Assembly (NCBI GenBank): GCA_035325645.1
Contig: DAOKZK010000078.1
Coordinates: 1 to 5,929, forward strand
Length of the DNA: 5,929 bases
From: Macondimonas sp035325645
GTDB taxonomy: Bacteria > Pseudomonadota > Gammaproteobacteria > UBA5335
Direction: 5' to 3'
The notes beneath the pieces were generated by a model. It made no database searches, was not told the DNA's origin, and was given only the letters and a program-made list of their open reading frames with translations. This document shows positions 1 to 4,240 of this stretch, one piece after another; position 1 is the stretch's first letter; every line of letters begins with the position of its first letter. Position numbers and translations under genes: made by a program.

Positions 1-807
1 GGCATCGATCCAGCCCTGGCGGTAGGCGATCTCCTCGGGGCAGGCGATCTGCAGACCCTGGCGCGCCTGCATTACCTGCACGAAATTGGCGGCGTCGAGC
101 AGGGAATCGTGGGTGCCGGTGTCGAGCCAGGCGTGCCCGCGACCCAACCGTTCCACCCGCAGGTGCCCGTCGGCCAGATACGCGTTGTTGAGATCGGTGA
201 TCTCGAGTTCGCCGCGCGCCGAGGGCCGCAGTTGGGCCGCGCGGGCGGGGGCGGTCTCATCATAGAAGTACAGCCCGGTGACGGCATAGTTCGAGCGCGG
301 CCGGGCGGGCTTTTCCTCGATCGAGGACGCCCGGCCCGCGGCATCGAAGGTCACCACGCCGTAGCGCTCGGGATCGCGCACCCAGTAGCCGAACACCGTC
401 GCGCCGTCCGTCTGCGCGCTCGCGGCACTGAGCGATTCGGCCAGGCCGTGACCGAAGAAGATGTTGTCGCCGAGGATCAGCGCCGAGGGCGTGCCGGCGA
501 GGAAATCGGCACCGATCAGCAGCGCCTGGGCGATGCCATCGGGTTCGGGCTGCACGGCGTAGCGCAGCGTCATGCCCCACTGGCTGCCGTCGCCGAGCGC
601 GCGGGCGAAGGCCGCGGCGTCATGCGGCGTGGTGATGACCAGCACCTCGCGGATACCGGCCAGCATCAGCGTGGACAGCGGGTAGTACACCATGGGCTTG
701 TCGTAGACCGGCATGAGCTGCTTGCTCACGGCGACGGTCAGCGGATAGAGCCTCGTGCCGGAGCCGCCGGCGAGCAGGATGCCTTTGCGCAAAGCCGTCT
801 GTGCCAT
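1..807 (-). CDS. rfbA: Glucose-1-phosphate thymidylyltransferase, 3' end cut by window
   Basis: This enzyme joins glucose-1-phosphate and dTTP to give dTDP-glucose and pyrophosphate, the first step of dTDP-L-rhamnose synthesis for surface polysaccharide in the cytoplasm. I translated 269 residues from the ATG at 807 to the window edge; RmlA proteins are usually about 290 residues, so only the last 20-25 are missing. Visible motifs are the nucleotide-binding loop GGSGTRL (14-20), SKQLMPVYDKPM (28-39), QPEPDGIAQA (86-95), GDN (113-115, with the family's metal-binding Asp), EEKP (164-167), EITDLNNAYL (202-211) and WLDTGTHDSL (227-236). An in-frame TAA at 829-831 leaves the ATG at 807 as the only good start, although its Shine-Dalgarno match is poor. 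It lies 81 bp downstream of the MarR-type regulator on the same strand. The symbol rmlA is equally valid. The family is certain; whether a full rml operon continues to the left cannot be seen. Confidence 0.95.
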   Translation of the reverse strand, partial: MAQTALRKGILLAGGSGTRLYPLTVAVSKQLMPVYDKPMVYYPLSTLMLAGIREVLVITTPHDAAAFARALGDGSQWGMTLRYAVQPEPDGIAQALLIGADFLAGTPSALILGDNIFFGHGLAESLSAASAQTDGATVFGYWVRDPERYGVVTFDAAGRASSIEEKPARPRSNYAVTGLYFYDETAPARAAQLRPSARGELEITDLNNAYLADGHLRVERLGRGHAWLDTGTHDSLLDAANFVQVMQARQGLQIACPEEIAYRQGWIDA

Positions 808-888
808 CTTATAAACAGATCTACGAAGTTATGGTCTGTCAGGATAACGGTGCTTTGTGTCAATGTTCCGAATGGTCGTTATAGCCAT

Positions 889-1260
889 TCAGGGAGTATG
901 CGAAAAGGTGTCTGCAGGGTCGATGCCAAGAACCTCCAGTCCGGCCAGCTCGCACTCCAGTGCTGATATTTCGGCACGAATGACTTCATATTCTTCTTTT
1001 TTGCGGCGCAGGAATTGCGCCGTAGCCCACGCCTTGGCTTGTATGCCAGAAGGCGTGAGCAGGTATCTATGAGCAGACCTGTCGTGGCTGCGATGAAAGG
1101 CGCCGATCTTGATGTATCCCTTTTCGATCAGCGCACGCAGGCAATAGTTGATTTTGCCAACGCTCACGCCCATTTTCTTGGCAAGTTCACGCTGAGTCAT
1201 GCTTGGATCCCGAGTCAGGATCTGCATGAGGCGGTAGCGAACTTCTTCGGGAGACATCAT
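889..1260 (-). CDS. MarR-type winged-helix regulator, EPS-associated family
   Basis: This is a 123-residue DNA-binding protein, probably a cytoplasmic dimer. A winged helix-turn-helix fills the N-terminal half (EEVRYRLMQIL, then TQRELAKKMGVSVGKINYCL with the recognition helix at about 33-45, then ALIEKGYIKI leading into the wing and YLLTPSG at 67-72). A charged helix follows, about 73-107, rich in Arg, Lys and Glu and likely a dimerising coiled coil. The pattern matches the MarR family EPS-associated regulators found beside exopolysaccharide loci, which fits the rfbA gene just downstream. The frame is open up to a TTG at 1314, but that codon has no ribosome-binding site. The tandem ATGs at 1260 and 1257 are preceded by CGGAG at 1265-1269, 4 and 7 bases away, so a start at one of these is preferred. 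The spacing slightly favours 1257. Target genes are not shown by the sequence. Confidence 0.85.
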   Translation of the reverse strand: MMSPEEVRYRLMQILTRDPSMTQRELAKKMGVSVGKINYCLRALIEKGYIKIGAFHRSHDRSAHRYLLTPSGIQAKAWATAQFLRRKKEEYEVIRAEISALECELAGLEVLGIDPADTFSHTP

Positions 1261-1265
1261 CGGAC

Positions 1266-1286
1266 TCCGTTCAAGTAATGAACGGA
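1266..1286 (-). promoter_or_regulatory. Inverted repeat covering the regulator's ribosome-binding site
   Basis: A perfect 8-bp inverted repeat, TCCGTTCA and TGAACGGA separated by 5 bases, ends six bases before the first ATG of the MarR-type gene. The proximal arm contains most of the CGGAG ribosome-binding sequence. In DNA it is a natural operator for a dimeric winged-helix protein, suggesting autoregulation. In the mRNA it would form a small hairpin hiding the Shine-Dalgarno sequence. The symmetry is seen directly; the role is inferred. Confidence 0.5.
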
Positions 1287-1340
1287 TGCTATCGAGACCC
1301 GATTCAAAAGGCAAATGAGGCTGAACCGCCCGCCTATATA

Positions 1341-1907
1341 TCAGGAGCCGGTCGCTCTGGCCGCTTGCAGTGCGGCATACAGCGCTGTTCTGCTTACCTT
1401 GATTCGTGCAGCGGCCTCGCGGACGTTCAGCCCGTTGGCGATGTGTTTGCGGGCCTGCTGCAGCTTATCGGCGGTGACCACCGGCTTGCGCCCACCCTTG
1501 CGGCCTCGCGCCGCGGCCGCGGTCAACCCCACCTTGGTGCGCTCACGGATCAGATCGCGCTCGAACTGCCCCAGCGCGCCGAACACATGGAAGATGAGCC
1601 GTCCGCCGGGCGTGGTGGTGTCGATGGCTTCCGTCAGCGATCGGAACCCGACGCCCCGCGCTTCCAGCGCCCCGACCGTCTCGATCAGGTGCGGCAAAGA
1701 GCGCCCCAGCCGATCCAGCCGCCAGACCACCAGCACGTCGCCCTCGCGCAGCCAGTCCAGCGCATCAGCCAAGACGGGACGGTCGGCCTTGGCCCCGGAA
1801 GCCGTGTCCTCGAAGATCCGATCGCAACCCGCTTTGCGCAGTGCGTCCGTCTGCAGGGCCGTGTCCTGTTCCGCCGTCGATACCCGTGCATAGCCGATCA
1901 GTGCCAT
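1341..1907 (-). CDS. Serine site-specific recombinase (resolvase/invertase family)
   Basis: This 188-residue protein has the standard small serine recombinase layout. The catalytic domain opens with IGYARVSTAEQD, giving the nucleophile Ser10 and the conserved Arg8. The second active-site cluster is WRLDRLGRS at 62-70 (Asp65, Arg66, Arg69). The long E-helix region includes GALGQFERDLIRERT at 110-124. A basic hinge (ARGRKGGRKP, 133-142) leads to a helix-turn-helix at about 156-182 (NVREAAARIKVSRTALY). No key residue is missing, so the enzyme looks active. The ATG at 1907 follows a purine-rich AAGGGCGGA stretch. Relatives are Tn3-family TnpR resolvases, plasmid multimer resolvases and DNA invertases. 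No transposase lies in the window, and the gene sits among plasmid stability genes, so cointegrate or multimer resolution is the best guess. It could also be a remnant of a Tn3-like element. Confidence 0.93.
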   Translation of the reverse strand: MALIGYARVSTAEQDTALQTDALRKAGCDRIFEDTASGAKADRPVLADALDWLREGDVLVVWRLDRLGRSLPHLIETVGALEARGVGFRSLTEAIDTTTPGGRLIFHVFGALGQFERDLIRERTKVGLTAAAARGRKGGRKPVVTADKLQQARKHIANGLNVREAAARIKVSRTALYAALQAARATGS

Positions 1908-1919
1908 GGTCCGCCCTTT

Positions 1920-2022
1920 TGTCCGTCAATCCGTCCGGCTATCTTAAAGTCCGACAACCCATCGAAACAGCCTGTTGCCGGACACTTTCCGGCCTGGCAG
2001 GCAAATGATCGTTTGACGGACA
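1920..2022. promoter_or_regulatory. Candidate res (recombination) region upstream of the recombinase
   Basis: Four related 10-bp arms lie between the recombinase start and mqsA: TGTCCGTCAA at 1920-1929, AGTCCGACAA at 1948-1957, then in reverse orientation TTGCCGGACA at 1975-1984 and TTGACGGACA at 2013-2022. Small serine resolvases bind arms with outward TGTC ends, in several dimer subsites just upstream of their own gene, so location and sequence both fit. The subsites are not cleanly 28/34/25 bp as in Tn3, so exact boundaries and the crossover point cannot be assigned. A 6-bp GC-rich inverted repeat (1977-1993) overlaps one arm; it has no T-run and is not a convincing terminator. Confidence 0.45.
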
Positions 2023-2068
2023 GCACGAGCAGCGAACCGACGGAAGCCAGAACCCCGGACAATCCAGA

Positions 2069-2470
2069 TCAGCCCGTTCTGACCTCGTTGAGCAGATCCG
2101 GGTGCCGATCCAGCAGCTTGAACAGCTTGACCAAGGCCAGAGGCGGCCTGGTCTTGCCGTTCTCGTAGCGCGAGAAGGCATTGATGCCGCCACCAAAAAT
2201 CTCGGCAGCCTCGCGCTGGCCGAGGTTGAGCTTCTTGCGCACCCTGACAATGAATGCCGGATCAACGATGGCCGCGTTCACTTGTCTGTTGAACGCCTGT
2301 ATCTCGCGCATGACGCGATCGGTTTCAGTCATGTCGGTGATGGACTCATCGCATGCGGGGCAAAAGTCGGCCGTCACCGCTGGAATCACGGTGGTCTCGC
2401 CCTTGTAGGTGTAAGGCAGGTCGCGGGTGTCATGGATCAGTTCCGCCGCGCCGCAAACGGGGCATTTCAT
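2069..2470 (-). CDS. mqsA: MqsA antitoxin and autorepressor
   Basis: MqsA binds and neutralises the MqsR RNase and, as a DNA-binding dimer, represses the mqsRA promoter. With the ATG at 2470 the product is 133 residues, close to the 131 of E. coli. The N-terminal zinc domain shows CPVC and CPAC with Cys3, Cys6, Cys37 and Cys40, the same numbering as the E. coli zinc ligands. The C-terminal Cro/Xre-type helix-turn-helix (about 65-131) contains FGGGINAFSRYENGKTRPP, with Asn97 and Arg101 at the E. coli operator-contact positions. A GTG at 2476 overlapping the mqsR stop also opens the frame, but AAGGAG at 2479-2484 lies 8 bases from the ATG and only 2 from the GTG, so the ATG is chosen. The toxin-before-antitoxin order is typical of this system. 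Confidence 0.95.
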   Translation of the reverse strand: MKCPVCGAAELIHDTRDLPYTYKGETTVIPAVTADFCPACDESITDMTETDRVMREIQAFNRQVNAAIVDPAFIVRVRKKLNLGQREAAEIFGGGINAFSRYENGKTRPPLALVKLFKLLDRHPDLLNEVRTG

Positions 2471-2472
2471 GG

Positions 2473-2769
2473 TCACAGCTCCTTGAAGGACACGATCAGC
2501 ACGTCATCGATGACCGTCAGCTTCAGATACACATCGCCCACCTGCGTGCTGGGGCGGTATACGTCCTGCCAGATCGTGTGATCGGCATGGGTGGTCATGC
2601 TCTTGTAGAAGTCCGCCGGCTTGAGCGCCATCAGCACGGCCAGCATGTCGGAGAGTTCCAATCCCAACGCGGCAGCTCCAACCCGGGCCGAGTGGGTCGC
2701 ACGGACTTTGCCCGCATCCACGAAGGCTTTGACCACGGTCAGCTTGCAGTGCGGGGTTGACTTCTCCAT
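2473..2769 (-). CDS. mqsR: MqsR toxin, mRNA interferase
   Basis: MqsR is a RelE-fold, ribosome-independent endoribonuclease that in E. coli cuts mRNA at GCU sites, stopping growth when MqsA is degraded. The product is 98 residues, exactly the E. coli length, opening MEKSTPH and containing the hallmark block DFYKSMTTHADHTIWQDVYRP (53-73) and the end DDVLIVSFKEL. The residues reported as important in E. coli are all present: Lys56, Gln68, Tyr81 and Lys96. It therefore looks functional. The frame stays open far upstream (to about 3432), but family alignment fixes the ATG at 2769. There is no Shine-Dalgarno sequence before it. The stop codon lies 2 bases before the mqsA ATG, so translation is probably coupled. 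On a plasmid the pair would act as a post-segregational stability module. Confidence 0.96.
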   Translation of the reverse strand: MEKSTPHCKLTVVKAFVDAGKVRATHSARVGAAALGLELSDMLAVLMALKPADFYKSMTTHADHTIWQDVYRPSTQVGDVYLKLTVIDDVLIVSFKEL

Positions 2770-2775
2770 GTGTAC

Positions 2776-2812
2776 ACCATAACCAACTTGGTTACACTTG
2801 GCAAGTTGGTTA
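2776..2812 (-). promoter_or_regulatory. mqsRA promoter with overlapping palindromic operators
   Basis: Read on the minus strand, a -35 box TTGCCA (2804-2799; 5 of 6 consensus bases) is followed after exactly 17 bases by a -10 box TATGGT (2781-2776; 4 of 6). Between and over these boxes lies the palindrome TAACCAACTTGGTTA (2780-2794), with perfect 7-bp arms. A second, imperfect copy (2798-2812) covers the -35 box. The centres are 18 bp apart. E. coli MqsA binds AACC/GGTT-type palindromes in the mqsRA promoter, so MqsA autorepression is the natural reading. The -10 box ends only 6 bases before the mqsR ATG. Confidence 0.7.
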
Positions 2813-2871
2813 AACTCGAGGTTTCTGGTGGTGCCGGCTTCGTTGCTTCGCGCAGATAACTGCTGACCACA

Positions 2872-3009
2872 TTGACTGTTACCGCGAGGGGACAAGTGAC
2901 CCTTCGGAAGGATGTGCTGCAACACCTCGGCATCAAACCGGGCGACAAGATCGATCTGGACTTGTTGCCCGATGGTCGGAGCGTCATCAAGGCGGCCCAG
3001 CCAGGATGA
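2872..3009 (+). pseudogene. AbrB/MazE-fold antitoxin-like fragment
   Basis: Translation gives about 45 residues with a recognisable AbrB/MazE/SpoVT swapped-hairpin pattern: LTVTARGQVTLRKDVLQHLG, then IKPGDKIDLDLLPDGR and a short tail ending AAQPG. The frame has only CTG (2860, 2863) or TTG (2872) codons after an in-frame TAA at 2857-2859, and no ribosome-binding site. An internal GTG at 2896 would remove the first strand of the fold. Family members usually start a few residues earlier with ATG and run to about 75-85 residues, so this appears to have lost its start and its C-terminal, toxin-binding tail. No partner toxin of the PIN, MazF or YhaV type lies beside it. The domain match is clear by eye; that it is non-functional is inferred. 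Confidence 0.55.
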
Positions 3010-3027
3010 ACACCAGAAGGAAAGAGC

Positions 3028-3256
3028 GTGACGAAGCCCACCGCCCTGCCCGATGAGCCGCTTTTCATCACCGAGGAAATCGCGGCCGGGCATGTAGCTG
3101 GCTATCGCTCGCATGGGCCGCTTGCGTGACGTGCTGGCCCGTATGACCGATGACGAGCTGGCCTTGCAGCCGGGCGAGATCGCCAACCAGGTGCGCGAGC
3201 GCCGGCGGGTGCGGGTGCTGACCCCAGGTGATCTGGCCGAGCAGGCCCGGCGGTGA
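3028..3256 (+). pseudogene. Small unrecognised gene, apparently frameshifted
   Basis: A GTG at 3028, well spaced behind AAGGAAAG, opens a 33-residue frame (VTKPTALPDEPLFITEEIAAG...) that stops at 3127-3129. From 3113 the +1 frame carries 47 residues (MGRLRDVLARMTDDELALQPGE..., ending LAEQARR) to a TGA at 3254-3256, but it lacks a ribosome-binding site. Removing one C in the GGGCC at 3115-3119 would join both into one protein of about 75 residues with an acidic N-terminal part and a basic, helical C-terminal part. That supports a frameshifted gene or a sequencing error rather than two genes. I do not recognise the family. It may once have belonged with the AbrB-like fragment 18 bp upstream or with the par operon downstream. 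Confidence 0.4.
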
Positions 3257-3291
3257 ACTGAAAAAAGGCCTGTCCCAACCTGCTCGCATGA

Positions 3292-3323
3292 TTTACAGTT
3301 TTCTGTAAAATGAGAATTTCTCA
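3292..3323 (+). promoter_or_regulatory. Paired palindromes in the parA control region
   Basis: Two perfect dyads sit side by side: TTTACAG and CTGTAAA with a TTTT spacer (3292-3309), then TGAGAA-T-TTCTCA (3311-3323). They end 20 bases before the parA start and lie in an AT-rich patch unlike the GC-rich surroundings. In ParF/ParG-type systems the ribbon-helix-helix protein represses its own operon at a site just upstream, and the partition site is nearby. A TAAAAT (3306-3311) could be the -10 box, but I find no good -35 at 17 bases. The AAAGGA at 3331-3336 is the parA ribosome-binding site. Confidence 0.5.
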
Positions 3324-3343
3324 AAAGAAGAAAGGATGAAAAC

Positions 3344-3973
3344 ATGATTGTCGGGCTTCTGAACCAGAAAGGCGGGGTAGGCAAAACCACCCTTAGCGTG
3401 AACCTGGCGGCCAGCCTGGCACGCACCGGCACGCGGGTGCTGCTGATCGACGCCGACCCCCAGGGCAGCGCCTTGGATTGGGCCGCAGCGCGCGAAGGCG
3501 AGCCGCTGTTTTCCGTGGTCGGCCTGCCCAGGGCAACCGTTCATAAGGAAATCGGCCAGATCGGCCACGGCTACGACCACATCATCATCGACGGCCCCCC
3601 GCGAGTTACCGACCTGGCGCGGTCGGCCATCATGGCCGCCGACGTGGTGCTGATCCCAGTGCAGCCATCGCCCTACGACATTTGGGCGGCTGTCGAAGTG
3701 GTGAAGCTGATCGATGAGGCCCGCGTTTACAAACACGGCTTGAAAGCCGCCTTTGTTGTTAATCGCAAAATCGCAAATACGGCAATCGGTCGCGACGTGG
3801 GCGAGGCGCTGGCTGCATACCCGGTTCCATCGCTGGCGGCCAGCATCACCCAGCGTGTGGTTTTCGCCGAGGCAGCGGCCCAGGGCTTGGCCGTGCATGA
3901 GATTGACCAGGAAGGGCCGGCAGCGGCCGAGATTGAGGCCGTCACGGCCGAGCTGATGGAGTTCGCACGATGA
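3344..3973 (+). CDS. parA: ParA-family partition ATPase (ParF-like, type Ib)
   Basis: This 209-residue ATPase drives plasmid segregation by ATP-dependent patterning on the nucleoid. The deviant Walker A motif KGGVGKTT (9-16) carries the signature lysine Lys9 and the catalytic Lys14. LLIDADPQGSALDW (33-46) is the Walker A' switch region, with Asp36 and Asp38. HIIIDGPP (79-86) is the Walker B strand, with Asp83. IPVQPSPYD (104-112) and ITQRVVFAEA (168-177) match conserved blocks of TP228 ParF. There is no N-terminal helix-turn-helix, and the length fits the small type Ib class, in which the partner protein does the DNA binding. The ATG at 3344 lies 7 bases after AAAGGA. The stop codon overlaps the next gene's start in ATGA, so the two are translationally coupled. 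Two palindromes upstream suggest autoregulation by the partner. Confidence 0.94.
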   Translation: MIVGLLNQKGGVGKTTLSVNLAASLARTGTRVLLIDADPQGSALDWAAAREGEPLFSVVGLPRATVHKEIGQIGHGYDHIIIDGPPRVTDLARSAIMAADVVLIPVQPSPYDIWAAVEVVKLIDEARVYKHGLKAAFVVNRKIANTAIGRDVGEALAAYPVPSLAASITQRVVFAEAAAQGLAVHEIDQEGPAAAEIEAVTAELMEFAR

Positions 3974-4206
3974 GCACAAAGAAAGTTCAGATTGGCACCA
4001 AGCCAACCAACAAGCCCATACCGGCCTCAGCCGATGCATGGGTGGAGAGCCGCAGCAACGGCGACGAGCCGGAGCAGATGAAGCGCCTCACCATTGACGT
4101 GCCAGAAAGCCTGCATCGGTCGATCAAGGCACAATGCGCTATGCGTGGCACCAAGATCGCCGATGAAGTGCGGGAGCTGCTTTTGAAGAAATACGGACAA
4201 TCGTAA
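3970..4206 (+). CDS. parG: ParG-like ribbon-helix-helix centromere-binding protein
   Basis: This 78-residue protein is placed and built like ParG. A flexible, polar, basic N-terminal tail (about 1-36, rich in Lys, Thr, Pro and Ser) is followed by a ribbon-helix-helix fold: the strand KRLTIDVP (38-45), helix 1 ESLHRSIKAQCAMRG (46-60) and helix 2 TKIADEVRELLLKKYG (61-76). As a dimer it would bind the partition site, stimulate the ATPase through its N-terminal tail, and repress the operon. Its ATG overlaps the parA stop by 4 bp. The family is assigned from fold and context; sequence identity to TP228 ParG is probably low. It might be annotated as ParB or as hypothetical in other plasmids. A weak TAAAAT at 4204-4209 overlaps its stop codon and could belong to a rep promoter, but no good -35 box accompanies it. 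Confidence 0.8.
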   Translation: MSTKKVQIGTKPTNKPIPASADAWVESRSNGDEPEQMKRLTIDVPESLHRSIKAQCAMRGTKIADEVRELLLKKYGQS

Positions 4207-4240
4207 AATCGCAATTGTACTTTAGCTGAAGGTTTCCGCC

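Noticed and set aside
19..30. GGCGGTAG words at about 20-27 and 1231-1238, resembling the ops element of polysaccharide operons
   Set aside because: Both lie inside coding sequence, on the strand opposite to transcription, and without a following JUMPstart-like leader. They are most likely codon coincidence.
808..888. Perfect TTGACA on the minus strand between the regulator and rfbA (about 859-864)
   Set aside because: No acceptable -10 box occurs 15-19 bases downstream, so a separate rfbA promoter is not supported.
109..966. Long plus-strand open frame of 285 codons
   Set aside because: It is antisense to rfbA and the regulator, whose translations match known families throughout. Its own product is low-complexity and Arg/Gly-rich without a domain.
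1977..1993. GCCGGA-CACTT-TCCGGC hairpin downstream of mqsA
   Set aside because: The stem is short and no T-run follows on the transcribed strand, so it is not called a terminator. It is better read as part of the recombination region.
1278..2168. Plus-strand frame of 296 codons
   Set aside because: It runs antisense through the recombinase and the res-like region and has a compositionally odd product.
2770..3432. Minus-strand frame open far upstream of mqsR, which would give a 319-residue fusion
   Set aside because: The MqsR family alignment starts exactly at the ATG at 2769, the promoter and operator lie just before it, and the extra part is antisense to other signals and to the start of parA.
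3293..4039. Minus-strand frame of 248 codons
   Set aside because: It is the complement of parA, which carries all ParA motifs; the antisense product shows no recognisable pattern.
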